This document shows positions 1 to 7,309 of a DNA stretch of 29,564 nucleotides, piece after piece. Each line of letters opens with the position of its first letter. Within the stretch, counting starts at the first letter, position 1. Under the pieces are notes generated by a model that was not told the origin of the DNA, did not search any database, and saw only the letters and a list, made by a program, of their open reading frames with translations. Position numbers and translations under genes: made by a program. Source of the DNA: Tissierellales bacterium (lineage in GTDB: Bacteria > Bacillota > Clostridia > Tissierellales > JASKZW01); assembly GCA_030152145.1 (NCBI GenBank), contig JASLIL010000082.1, positions 1-29,564 of the forward strand, read 5' to 3'.

Positions 1-337
1 CTCTGGAAATGACGACTCTATAGTTCCCCTGCTTTCCTTGGGTGGTCACGGAGTCATATCTGTTGTAGCTAATATTCTGCCTAGAGAGACTCATGATATG
101 GTTCATTATTATCTAGATGGAGAGATTCATAAGGCTCGTGATCTACAACTTAGGATGAAGCCTCTTATAGATGCCCTGTTTATAGAGGTTAACCCAATAC
201 CTGTTAGGGAGGCTCTAAACATATTAGGATGTGAAGTTGGTCAATGTAGACTGCCTCTTGTGCCTATGGGACAGGAAACTAGAAAGCTTTTAGAAAAGGA
301 GCTTAAGGACTACGGATTAGAAAAAATTGAACTATAG
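1..337 (+). CDS. dapA: 4-hydroxy-tetrahydrodipicolinate synthase, C-terminal part
   Basis: This is the last 111 residues of DapA, which condenses pyruvate with aspartate semialdehyde at the entry to the diaminopimelate/lysine pathway in the cytoplasm. The frame is open from base 2, so the 5' part lies outside the window. Seen directly: GGHGVISVVANILP, followed by an N-P-I-P-V-R-E segment and LGCEVGQCRLPL, which match the C-terminal helical part of DapA proteins, where the glycine-rich GxxGxISVxxN region lies late in the barrel. The catalytic lysine and tyrosine are upstream and not visible. dapB follows after 11 bases, so the two are almost certainly one operon. The TTG at 38 is an internal leucine and not a start. 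Confidence 0.93.
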   Translation, partial: SGNDDSIVPLLSLGGHGVISVVANILPRETHDMVHYYLDGEIHKARDLQLRMKPLIDALFIEVNPIPVREALNILGCEVGQCRLPLVPMGQETRKLLEKELKDYGLEKIEL

Positions 338-348
338 GAGGTTCTAGT

Positions 349-1095
349 ATGAAAATTATAATTAATGGTTTTTCTGGAAGCATGGGACAAACTATATACC
401 AGCTTTCTAAAACTTCAGATAATATTGACTTGGTAGCAGGAATTGACAAGCACAGTTCTTTGGATTCCGACTTTCTTTTCCAAAGTCTAGACGACTTTAA
501 GGGTCAGGCCCATGTGCTTATTGATTTTTCCAGACCTGAAGCCCTTGATTCCATTTTAGAGTATGGAAAAAGAACCAAGACTCCTTTAGTTATTGGGACT
601 ACTGGTTACTCTGAGGACCAGCTTGAAAAAATAAGACTTGCCAGTCAGTCCATAGCTATCTTCCATTCTTCAAATATGTCTCTAGGTGTAAATCTTATGT
701 TGGATCTGGTTTATAAGGCTAGCAAGGTTTTAAATTCCTATGATATAGAGGTCTTGGAAGCTCACCACAATAGGAAGGTAGATGCTCCTAGTGGTACTGC
801 CCTTATGATTGCCGATTCTATAAAAAGTGCTTTTGATGGAAATAAGTATTACAAACTTGGACGTGATGAAAAAAATAGAAGGCGTGAGAAAGAAGAAATA
901 GGGATACATGCTATTAGAGGCGGAACTATTGTTGGAGAGCATAGGGCTATTTTTGCTGGTATAGATGAAATTCTAGAAATCAAGCACACAGCTCTTTCAA
1001 AGAATGTCTTTGCCGAGGGTGCCCTGGAAGCTTCTTATTTTATAAGGGATAAAGAAACAGGACTTTATAGTATGGAAGATCTAATAAACTGCTAG
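349..1095 (+). CDS. dapB: 4-hydroxy-tetrahydrodipicolinate reductase
   Basis: DapB reduces the DapA product with NAD(P)H, the second dedicated step towards diaminopimelate and lysine. The 248-residue length is normal for the family. The N-terminus has the nucleotide-binding loop GFSGSMG (residues 8-14), then IGTTGYS around residue 82 and SSNMSLGVN, where the family has its conserved serine-asparagine turn. The substrate signature HHNRKVDAPSGTA follows, with its catalytic histidine pair and lysine, and HAIRGGTIVGEH closes the dimer region. The ATG at 349 sits behind TAGGAGG with 7-base spacing. It is co-transcribed with dapA. A hairpin (arms 1091-1097 and 1123-1129) begins at its stop codon but lacks a T-run. 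Confidence 0.96.
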   Translation: MKIIINGFSGSMGQTIYQLSKTSDNIDLVAGIDKHSSLDSDFLFQSLDDFKGQAHVLIDFSRPEALDSILEYGKRTKTPLVIGTTGYSEDQLEKIRLASQSIAIFHSSNMSLGVNLMLDLVYKASKVLNSYDIEVLEAHHNRKVDAPSGTALMIADSIKSAFDGNKYYKLGRDEKNRRREKEEIGIHAIRGGTIVGEHRAIFAGIDEILEIKHTALSKNVFAEGALEASYFIRDKETGLYSMEDLINC

Positions 1096-1170
1096 CTTTT
1101 AGCTATCTTAGACTGGGATAATAGCTAGCCATCTCAGTGTCTAATATAAATAAAGAAGGGTGTGATTTCC

Positions 1171-1539
1171 TTGTTTTATCAAAATAGATCTTTCCCCTGG
1201 CAGCCAGGCTTAGGGTTTATTTCCCTTATTGCCCTAGTTGTTTTTATAGTCATAGTCTATAGGATTATCAGCAGTCTCTTAGAATACCTTAAAAATAACA
1301 ATTCTGAGCTCTGTCAAATAAAAGCTAAGATTATTTCCAAAAGAACAGAGCTATCCTCCAGTCCCAACACCATGGCCTTCAGCTCCTATTATATTGGATT
1401 TGAGGAAGTGGATAGTCTTGAAAGACAGGAATTTCTAGTAGCTGACAAGGACTATGGATTACTGGCTGAAGGGGATCTAGGTATTCTGTCCTACCAGGGT
1501 AGCAGGTTTATATCCTTTACTAGAATTACAGATAAATAG
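1171..1539 (+). CDS. DUF2500 family membrane-anchored protein
   Basis: A 122-residue protein of unknown function. One hydrophobic segment at about residues 13-34 (LGFISLIALVVFIVIVYRI) should span the membrane. The rest reads as a small soluble domain. Its pattern is that of DUF2500 proteins: KAKIISKR, then SSYYIGFEEV, then RQEFLVADKDYGLLAEGDLGILSYQGSRFISFTR, which fits the family's tyrosine-rich, D-Y-G-L-L-x-E-G-D-x-G-x-L-x-Y-Q-G core. I choose the TTG at 1171. The in-frame GTG at 1162 is part of a long Shine-Dalgarno match (AAGGGTGTGAT) and would leave no spacing. It follows dapB by 75 bases and may share its transcript. A terminator closes it at 1541-1565. Domain assignment is from memory of the family pattern. 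Confidence 0.8.
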   Translation: MFYQNRSFPWQPGLGFISLIALVVFIVIVYRIISSLLEYLKNNNSELCQIKAKIISKRTELSSSPNTMAFSSYYIGFEEVDSLERQEFLVADKDYGLLAEGDLGILSYQGSRFISFTRITDK

Positions 1540-1540
1540 A

Positions 1541-1565
1541 AAAAGCTAGCAATCAGCTAGCTTTT
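1541..1565. terminator. Bidirectional intrinsic terminator between DUF2500 gene and hpt
   Basis: A perfect 10-bp stem, AAAAGCTAGC / GCTAGCTTTT, with loop AATCA lies between the two convergent genes. A-rich and T-rich flanks on both sides let it act on both strands. Confidence 0.85.
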
Positions 1566-1566
1566 C

Positions 1567-2094
1567 TTAATCTTCAAAGGTTCCAATATAAGGTATGTTT
1601 CTATAAAAATCTCCATAGTTCAAACCATAGCCTAGGACAAATAAGTCTTCTATGGTAAAGCCTACATAGTCTGGACTTAAGTCTACCTCTCTCCTACTTG
1701 GTTTATCTAACATAACACATGTTTTTATAGTCTTTGGCTTCTTAGACTTTAAAATCTCTATTACATTTAACATTGTATGTCCAGAATCCATAATATCATC
1801 CATTATTATAACATTTTTTCCTTCTATATCTGTTCTTATATCTTGTATGATCTTAACCTTGCCTGTAGATACTTCTCCATGGCCATAGGATGAAGTTGTC
1901 ATAAAGTCTACATTTACAGGTATAGTAATCTCCCTTACTAGGTCTGATGTAAATATAAAACTGCCCCTAAGTAATGATACTGCTACTATATCTTCCCCAT
2001 CATAGTCCTTGGATATTTCTTTTCCAAGCTCTTCTATTCTCCTTGTCACTTCTTCCCTACTAAAAAGTATATTTGGCATCTTCTCAGTTGTCAA
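1567..2094 (-). CDS. hpt: Hypoxanthine phosphoribosyltransferase
   Basis: This 175-residue purine-salvage enzyme converts hypoxanthine (and usually guanine) plus PRPP to IMP or GMP. The PRPP-binding loop VIIMDDIMDSGHT is at residues 95-107, close to the usual VxIVEDIxDTGxT. LLRGSF (41-46) is the PPi-binding loop. DFMTTSSYGHG (63-73) is the flexible loop. VGFTIEDLFVLGYGLNYG is the base-binding C-terminal region. The start is TTG at 2094, placed 8 bases after GGGAG, and it overlaps the 3' end of a small membrane-protein gene by 11 bases. Translational coupling with that gene is likely. Many Bacillota carry hpt next to tilS and ftsH, but here it stands apart from them. Confidence 0.95.
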   Translation of the reverse strand: MTTEKMPNILFSREEVTRRIEELGKEISKDYDGEDIVAVSLLRGSFIFTSDLVREITIPVNVDFMTTSSYGHGEVSTGKVKIIQDIRTDIEGKNVIIMDDIMDSGHTMLNVIEILKSKKPKTIKTCVMLDKPSRREVDLSPDYVGFTIEDLFVLGYGLNYGDFYRNIPYIGTFED

Positions 2095-2233
2095 CGCTAT
2101 CGCTCCCTTCCTCTTTTGAATACGAAAGTATTCTTTTTATATCTTTTAATTCCTTGAGAATCTTATTTAGAGTATATTGGATGCTTATGAATATAATAAA
2201 AAAGCAGGTTATACCTATAATTTTAAAGTCCAC
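2084..2233 (-). CDS. Small single-pass membrane protein overlapping the hpt start
   Basis: I found this 49-codon frame by reading the minus strand upstream of hpt. It starts GTG at 2233 after a good ribosome binding site (GAGGTGG, 5-base gap) and ends TGA at 2084-2086, 11 bases inside hpt. The product starts M-D-F-K and has a hydrophobic run of about 16 residues (IIGITCFFIIFISIQY). A charged, helix-forming tail follows, rich in Lys, Glu and Asp (KILKELKDIKRIL, then KEEGSDSVDN). This is an N-out or N-in single-span peptide with a possible amphipathic helix or short coiled coil on the cytoplasmic side. I do not recognise a family. In its favour are the ribosome site, the extended -10 promoter upstream at 2267 and the tight overlap with hpt. 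Confidence 0.62.
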   Translation of the reverse strand: MDFKIIGITCFFIIFISIQYTLNKILKELKDIKRILSYSKEEGSDSVDN

Positions 2234-2266
2234 TGTGCCACCTCATTTAACTCTATTATTGTAAAG

Positions 2267-2300
2267 ATTATAACACAAAAACATCTAAGATTGTAATCTT
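2267..2300 (-). promoter_or_regulatory. Promoter with palindrome, for small ORF and hpt
   Basis: On the minus strand an extended -10 (TG-T-TATAAT; the TATAAT complement is at 2267-2272) lies 34 bases before the small ORF. No good -35 is seen. A 14-bp inverted repeat, AAGATT-GT-AATCTT (2287-2300), covers the place where the -35 would be, so it could be an operator. Promoter fairly likely; operator speculative. Confidence 0.5.
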
Positions 2301-2365
2301 TTATGACTAAAACAGGCCCCTCATACTTAATATTTAATTAAGCATAGGAAAAGAAGACCTATATA

Positions 2366-2374
2366 TGGTATAAT
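2366..2374 (+). promoter_or_regulatory. Extended -10 promoter of the DUF4364 gene
   Basis: TG-G-TATAAT (TATAAT at 2369-2374) stands 34 bases before the ATG. It is a perfect -10 with an extended TGn motif and no convincing -35, which is usual for extended -10 promoters. Confidence 0.6.
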
Positions 2375-2407
2375 TTAAAAAAGTGTAATAATAAAGAGGT
2401 GTAGAAA

Positions 2408-2944
2408 ATGTTTATTGAAAACACTGAAGAACTAGCTCAAAATAAGCTTCTATTATTGTACATAATAGAGAAAGCCAATAGGCCCTTAGATAATCAAGAG
2501 CTGACTAATTTTATACTGGAAAAGAACTATATCAACTACTTTTTAATTCAACAATACCTATCAGAACTTAGTAAAACAGGCTTTATTGAGTATGTAGATC
2601 TAGAAGGAAAGAAAAGCTATAGACTATTGGAAAAAGGTCAGGTAACCCTTTCCTACTTTGAGGATAGAATTGATAAGAAGGTAAAAAAAGAGCTGTCTGA
2701 TGAGTTTGGTCTAGACTCCAAAAAAGAAGTTGAAAAAGAAATTATAGGTGAGTATTTTAAAAAAGAAGACTATAATTATGTAGTAAATTTAAAACTAAAG
2801 GAAAATTCAGAAACTCTTTTTAGTCTTTACCTAAATCTTCCTAATGAAGACCAGGCCCAACTAGTATGCAAGAAATGGAAAGAAAATCCAGAGGAAATCT
2901 ATAAAAATATAATAAATTCAGTTTTAGAAGAAGAAATAATATAG
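2408..2944 (+). CDS. DUF4364 family winged-helix protein
   Basis: A 178-residue cytoplasmic protein matching the DUF4364 family found across clostridia. The N-terminal 75 residues look like a winged helix-turn-helix: NKLLLLYIIEKANRPLDNQEL, then NYFLIQQYLSELSKTGFIEY, then a wing around YRLLEKGQ. The remainder is a lysine/glutamate-rich helix (residues 90-120) and a beta-rich C-terminal domain ending EEEII. The family is thought to be regulatory from its fold, but its DNA target and ligand are unknown to me. It has its own promoter and GAGGTG ribosome site and is monocistronic. Its TAG stop lies inside the terminator shared with folC. Confidence 0.82.
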   Translation: MFIENTEELAQNKLLLLYIIEKANRPLDNQELTNFILEKNYINYFLIQQYLSELSKTGFIEYVDLEGKKSYRLLEKGQVTLSYFEDRIDKKVKKELSDEFGLDSKKEVEKEIIGEYFKKEDYNYVVNLKLKENSETLFSLYLNLPNEDQAQLVCKKWKENPEEIYKNIINSVLEEEII

Positions 2945-2970
2945 GCCAAGCCTATATTATTTCTTTTTTT
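2934..2970. terminator. Shared convergent terminator containing both stop codons
   Basis: A perfect 12-bp inverted repeat (arms 2934-2945 and 2951-2962, loop CCAAG) is followed by a T-rich run on the plus strand. The stop codons of the DUF4364 gene (TAG 2942-2944) and folC (TAG, complement of 2952-2954) both fall within the arms. Confidence 0.85.
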
Positions 2971-4247
2971 ATTCTTCTTACATCCCCTATAAAGTACAGA
3001 GAGCCTGCAAATACTATTAGGTCGCCATCCTCATAAAGTTCCAGGGTCTTCTTGAAGGCATCCTCTATCTTTTTCTCCTTGTAAACTTTCTCCTTATAGT
3101 TAGAAACTTCCTCCTCTAGTTTATCAAGTGAAAGTCTTCTTGGCATATTTATTTCCGTTATAACCAATTCATCTGCCAGGGGTATCAGGGTCTCTATTAT
3201 ATGTGGGTAGTCCTTATCTCCCAGAACACTAAAGCAAAGTATCAACTTATTATAGTCAAACATCTTTAGACTTTCTTTAAGAACCTCTGCCCCTTGTAGG
3301 TTGTGGGCACCATCTATAAGAATTCTAGGATTTTCTGATATTATCTCAAGTCTTCCCTTCCAGCTAGTATTCTTTAGGCCCTTGTAAAGACTATCATCGC
3401 TAATTTCTAGAAGTCCTCTGTCCCTTAAACTTAGTAAGGTAAAAAGAGCCATAGTTCCATTATAGACCTGATACTTTCCTAGAAGTCCAACCTCCAGATC
3501 CTTAAAGACCCTATCCTTAAATCTAAAATCAAAAACACTTCCCCTATCTGTAGTAGAGCTTATCTTAAGCTGATCCATAGGGCAGATATAAAGTTCTCCC
3601 TTCATACCCTCTGTAACCTCTTTTATAACCTTGGCTGCTTCAGGTTTTTGTGGATAAGATACTACCAGGGATCCTTCCTTTATAATACCTGCTTTTTCAA
3701 AGGCTATTTCTCCCAAGGTATTTCCTAAAACGTCTACATGATCATAGTCTATGGTAGTTATAAGGGCTGCCAAAGGTGATTTTATAACATTAGTTGAATC
3801 TGACCTACCACCAAGGCCAACTTCCAAGACAACATAGTCAACCTTTTCCCTATAGAAGTAGACAAAGGCTAGGGCTGTAACTATTTCAAAAGTTGTAGGA
3901 TGTTCCCAACCTTGATCAAGCATTAGACCTATGCTTTCCCTTATCTCCTCTGTTATATCTGCCATCTTTTGATCCTCTATGTCTTGGCCATTTATAGATA
4001 TTCTCTCATTAAATCTTTCTAGGAAAGGAGAGGTGAAAAGACCTACCCTATAGCCCTCCTCCTTCAACATACTGGCTAGGTAAGATGAAGTTGATCCCTT
4101 TCCATTAGTTCCCGCCACATGAATATACTCTAATTTATCTTGTGGATTTCCCAATAAATCTAAAAGCTTAGTAATAGAATCTAGGCCCAATCTTGATCCA
4201 AATTTATCTTTGTCATTTATATAAGCTAATGCTTCTTGGTAATTCAT
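2952..4247 (-). CDS. folC: Folylpolyglutamate synthase / dihydrofolate synthase
   Basis: A 431-residue Mur-ligase-like ATP-dependent enzyme that adds glutamate to folates and, in many bacteria, to dihydropteroate. The P-loop AGTNGKGS is at residues 45-52. It is followed by the family's SPFLERFNERISING. LEVGLGGRSDSTN is the Mg/ATP region, and DHVDVLGNTLGEIAFEKAGIIK is the FolC signature. The C-terminal domain starts near WKGRLEI and includes LIDGAHN. The ATG at 4247 follows TAGGAGGTAGC. The length is normal. It lies 110 bases downstream of valS, an arrangement (valS-folC) common in Bacillota. The valS terminator between them suggests at least partly separate transcription. Confidence 0.96.
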   Translation of the reverse strand: MNYQEALAYINDKDKFGSRLGLDSITKLLDLLGNPQDKLEYIHVAGTNGKGSTSSYLASMLKEEGYRVGLFTSPFLERFNERISINGQDIEDQKMADITEEIRESIGLMLDQGWEHPTTFEIVTALAFVYFYREKVDYVVLEVGLGGRSDSTNVIKSPLAALITTIDYDHVDVLGNTLGEIAFEKAGIIKEGSLVVSYPQKPEAAKVIKEVTEGMKGELYICPMDQLKISSTTDRGSVFDFRFKDRVFKDLEVGLLGKYQVYNGTMALFTLLSLRDRGLLEISDDSLYKGLKNTSWKGRLEIISENPRILIDGAHNLQGAEVLKESLKMFDYNKLILCFSVLGDKDYPHIIETLIPLADELVITEINMPRRLSLDKLEEEVSNYKEKVYKEKKIEDAFKKTLELYEDGDLIVFAGSLYFIGDVRRIKKEII

Positions 4248-4276
4248 ATGCTACCTCCTATTTGTTTACTATTTAC

Positions 4277-4282
4277 AGTATA
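4277..4282 (-). promoter_or_regulatory. Possible -10 element for folC
   Basis: TATACT on the minus strand, 30 bases before folC and after the valS terminator. No good -35 is visible at 17 bases, so this is weak. Confidence 0.3.
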
Positions 4283-4326
4283 CTAAACTTAAAAAACATA
4301 TTACAGCCCATTATATGCCTACAAGA

Positions 4327-4352
4327 AAAAGAGTAGACCTAGCTACTCTTTT
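4327..4352 (-). terminator. Intrinsic terminator of valS
   Basis: A 10-bp stem (AAAAGAGTAG / CTACTCTTTT, 6-base loop) just past the valS stop, followed on the minus strand by TTTTTCTT. Confidence 0.85.
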
Positions 4353-4357
4353 CCATC

Positions 4358-7000
4358 CTATCTATTCTTTAAACTATCCAATCTTTCCATAACCTTGTCC
4401 ATCATATCCTGATACTTTAATTCCTTCTCTTTTTCTTCATTTACTACTTTCTCAGGTGCCTTACTAACAAAGCTTTCATTGGAAAGTTTACCCTTAACTC
4501 TTTTTAACTCTCCCTCTAGCTTCTCTCTTTCCTTCTCCAATCTTTCCAATTCTTTTTCAAAGTCAATAAGATCATCTAAAGGTATATATATTTCCGCCCT
4601 ATCTATCACTATTGAAAGATTCTCCTCTGAAATTCCTGCCTTATTATCCCCTACACTAATACTGTCTGCACTAGCTAGATTCAAGTAGAAGGATTCTCCA
4701 GCCTCTATTATAGATCTGATCTTTTCATCCTCACTTACAAAAAATATCTTAGCTTTTCTTGAAGGAGCCACGTCCATTTCCTGTCTAGCATTTCTTATGC
4801 TCTTAATACTATTCATAATATAGATCATTTCTTCCTCTGTTTCCTTGAAGCATAGATTTTCCCTATATAAAGGCCAATTCTCTACTATTAGAAGGTCCTT
4901 TCTTTCTGGTAGGTAACTCCAGATTTCCTCTGTTATAAAAGGCATGAAAGGATGTAGTAGCTTTAGTATTCCTTCTAGAACATAGACCAAAACAGCCTCT
5001 GCTGTCCTCTTAGAAGCTGAGTCCTCTCCGTAAAGTCTAGGTTTTACCATCTCTATATACCAGTCACAATACTCATCCCACGTAAAGTCATATATTTTTT
5101 GAGCAGCCATACCAATCTCATACTTATCCAAATTATCTGTAGCTTCCTTAACTACAGTATTAAGTCTTGAAAGTATCCACCTATCTTCAGATTCTAGTTT
5201 ATCTAGGTCAAGATCAAACTCAAGTCCATCCTCTAGATTCATCATTACAAACCTAGTAGCATTCCAAAGTTTATTGGCAAAGTTTCTATTGGCCTCTACC
5301 CTTTCCATATAGAATCTCATATCATTTCCAGGAGTATTTCCTGTAACCAGGGTAAATCTTAAGGCATCTGCACCATACTCCTCTATAACTTCCAAAGGAT
5401 CTATACCATTACCTAGAGACTTACTCATCTTTCTTCCCTCAGAGTCCCTAACTAAACCAGTTAGGAAAACATCCTCAAAAGGCAGTTCCCCTGTCTGTTC
5501 TAGACTGGAGAAAACCATTCTTATAACCCAGAAGAAGATAATATCATAGCCAGTAACCAAAACATTAGTTGGGAAGAAATACTTGTATTCCTCTGTTTCC
5601 TCTGGCCAACCTAGGGTTGAAAAAGGCCATAGGGCTGATGAAAACCAAGTGTCCAAAGTATCCTCATCACGTCTTACATTATGACTATTACACTTGCTAC
5701 AAAGCTTAACCTCTTCTCTAGAAACTATTATTTCTCCACAATCTTGGCAATAGTAAACTGGAAGTCTATGGCCCCACCAAAGTTGTCTGGATATACACCA
5801 GTCCCTTATATTTAAAAGCCAATCCTTGTATATTTTCTCAAACCTCTTAGGAATTATATTTAACTTTCCTTCCTCTAAAGCATCTAGGGCTGGTTTTGCA
5901 AGAGGTTCCATCTTTACAAACCACTGCTTGGATATAAGAGGTTCTACTATAGTATTGCATCTTTCACAGTGGCCTATACTATTGTCATGATCCTTTATCT
6001 TTACCAGGTAGCCACCTTGATCTAAATCCTTTACTATGGCGCGTCTAGCTTCATACCTATCCATTCCCTCATAGCTACCACCATTTTCATTTATAGTAGC
6101 ATCTTCATTCATTATAATGAACTGACCTAGATTATGTCTATCTCCTACTTCAAAGTCATTAGGGTCATGGGAAGGAGTTATCTTTACGGCTCCTGAACCA
6201 AAGTCCATCTCTACATATTCATCTGCTATTATAGGAATTTCCCTGCCAACTAGTGGTAGTATGGCTGTTTTTCCCACCAGATCCCTATACCTATCATCCT
6301 CTGGATTAACAGCTATAGCCAGGTCTCCCAGAATAGTTTCCGGTCTAGTTGTAGCTATTTCTATATAGCCTTCCTGGTCTTTTAGTGGATATCTGATATG
6401 CCATATGCTGGCCAAAGTATCTTCGTGTTCAACCTCTGCATCTGAAATAGCTGTCATACAACTAGGACACCAGTTTATTATCCTATCTCCCCTATATATA
6501 AGGCCTTTTTCGTAAAGTTCCATAAAAACCTCTTCTACAGCATAGCTAGCCCCTTCATCTAGAGTAAATCTTTCCTTAGACCAATCACAGGAAACTCCCA
6601 AGGTTTTTAATTGATTTCTTATGTTTCCACCATATTTATGGGTCCAGTTCCAAGCCTCTTCTAAAAAGCCTTCCCTGCCCAGACCTTCTTTTGTATTTCC
6701 ATCATTTTTGATCTTATTTACCACCTTAGCTTCTGTAGAAATACTAGCATGGTCAGTTCCAGGCAACCAAAGAGCCTCAAAACCCTCCATTCTTTTCCAT
6801 CTTATTAGGACATCCTGAATAGTACTTCCTAAAGCATGGCCCATGTGAAGATTTCCCGTAACATTTGGAGGAGGCATTATTATTGTAAAAGGCTCCTTGT
6901 CTTCATTAACTTCTGCTTTAAAATATCCTTCACTATTCCACTTATCATATAATCTATGTTCGAAATCTTTAGGATTATAATTTTTAGGTAAATTCTGCAT
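4358..7000 (-). CDS. valS: Valyl-tRNA synthetase
   Basis: A full-length 880-residue class I synthetase that charges tRNA-Val. The HIGH-type motif is PNVTGNLHMGH (HMGH 52-55), and the KMSKS loop is GRKMSKS (524-528). The editing (CP1) domain includes ATTRPETILGD near residue 216. A four-cysteine zinc-type site is present at C418, C421, C434 and C437. WKRMEGFEALWLPGTDHA is the family's signature. The last 70 residues (about 808-878) are a Lys/Glu-rich coiled coil typical of ValRS. The start ATG at 7000 follows GGAGATAG. Expression is set by the T-box leader immediately upstream. Antisense open frames within it are shadows. Confidence 0.97.
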   Translation of the reverse strand: MQNLPKNYNPKDFEHRLYDKWNSEGYFKAEVNEDKEPFTIIMPPPNVTGNLHMGHALGSTIQDVLIRWKRMEGFEALWLPGTDHASISTEAKVVNKIKNDGNTKEGLGREGFLEEAWNWTHKYGGNIRNQLKTLGVSCDWSKERFTLDEGASYAVEEVFMELYEKGLIYRGDRIINWCPSCMTAISDAEVEHEDTLASIWHIRYPLKDQEGYIEIATTRPETILGDLAIAVNPEDDRYRDLVGKTAILPLVGREIPIIADEYVEMDFGSGAVKITPSHDPNDFEVGDRHNLGQFIIMNEDATINENGGSYEGMDRYEARRAIVKDLDQGGYLVKIKDHDNSIGHCERCNTIVEPLISKQWFVKMEPLAKPALDALEEGKLNIIPKRFEKIYKDWLLNIRDWCISRQLWWGHRLPVYYCQDCGEIIVSREEVKLCSKCNSHNVRRDEDTLDTWFSSALWPFSTLGWPEETEEYKYFFPTNVLVTGYDIIFFWVIRMVFSSLEQTGELPFEDVFLTGLVRDSEGRKMSKSLGNGIDPLEVIEEYGADALRFTLVTGNTPGNDMRFYMERVEANRNFANKLWNATRFVMMNLEDGLEFDLDLDKLESEDRWILSRLNTVVKEATDNLDKYEIGMAAQKIYDFTWDEYCDWYIEMVKPRLYGEDSASKRTAEAVLVYVLEGILKLLHPFMPFITEEIWSYLPERKDLLIVENWPLYRENLCFKETEEEMIYIMNSIKSIRNARQEMDVAPSRKAKIFFVSEDEKIRSIIEAGESFYLNLASADSISVGDNKAGISEENLSIVIDRAEIYIPLDDLIDFEKELERLEKEREKLEGELKRVKGKLSNESFVSKAPEKVVNEEKEKELKYQDMMDKVMERLDSLKNR

Positions 7001-7024
7001 AGTCTATCTCCTTTCATTTTTTAT

Positions 7025-7271
7025 ATAAAAAAAAGTCCTTCATCCATAATAAGGACGAAAGACTTAAATCGCGGTACCACCTTAGTTCTATGACCAATCA
7101 TAGCTCTTGTATGCTGTAACGAAGCACTAGTCGTCTAGACCTACTTAATATCAGTCTAAATATTCAAAAGCTACCTTCAATAGGTTAACTAGTCTCCTCC
7201 CACCAATTGGAAAACTCTCTTTGTAGTCTGGCCTATCTACTCCTCTTTCTCATCATAAAGATATATATTTT
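7025..7271 (-). promoter_or_regulatory. T-box leader (Val) upstream of valS
   Basis: The minus strand carries the conserved T-box AAGGTGGTACCGCG (within 7066-7083). A terminator follows: arms 7053-7064 and 7034-7045, then an eight-base T-run. The antiterminator would use the T-box bulge that pairs with uncharged tRNA. In Stem I the motif GAGGAGTAG is present. The specifier region reads GAAG-GTA-GCTTTTGAA, giving GUA (valine) at 7172-7174, which agrees with the downstream gene. Transcription should continue when uncharged tRNA-Val binds. The specifier is inferred by position, not by folding. Confidence 0.93.
7030..7064 (-). terminator. Regulated terminator of the valS T-box
   Basis: A 12-bp stem with two G-U pairs (AGTCTTTCGTCC / GGATGAAGGACT) and a 7-base loop, followed by eight T on the minus strand. 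Confidence 0.9.
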
Positions 7272-7277
7272 ACAATA

Positions 7278-7306
7278 ATTATATATTCTATATTCTATCT
7301 TGTCAA
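7278..7306 (-). promoter_or_regulatory. Consensus sigma-A promoter of valS
   Basis: TTGACA (complement at 7301-7306), 17-base spacer, TATAAT (complement at 7278-7283). This is a perfect match. It begins just after the pgsA stop and sets the 5' end of the T-box leader near 7271. Confidence 0.9.
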
Positions 7307-7309
7307 ACC

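Noticed and set aside
730..942. Open frame opposite dapB
   Set aside because: No ribosome site and it overlaps the conserved DapB active-site coding.
1091..1129. Hairpin after dapB as a terminator
   Set aside because: GCTAGCT/AGCTAGC pairs, but no T-run follows. A competing hairpin in the same bases exists, so its role is unclear.
4479..4688. Antisense open frame in valS (also 6621-6818)
   Set aside because: These mirror conserved valS codons, have no ribosome site of their own and low-complexity Ser/Leu composition.
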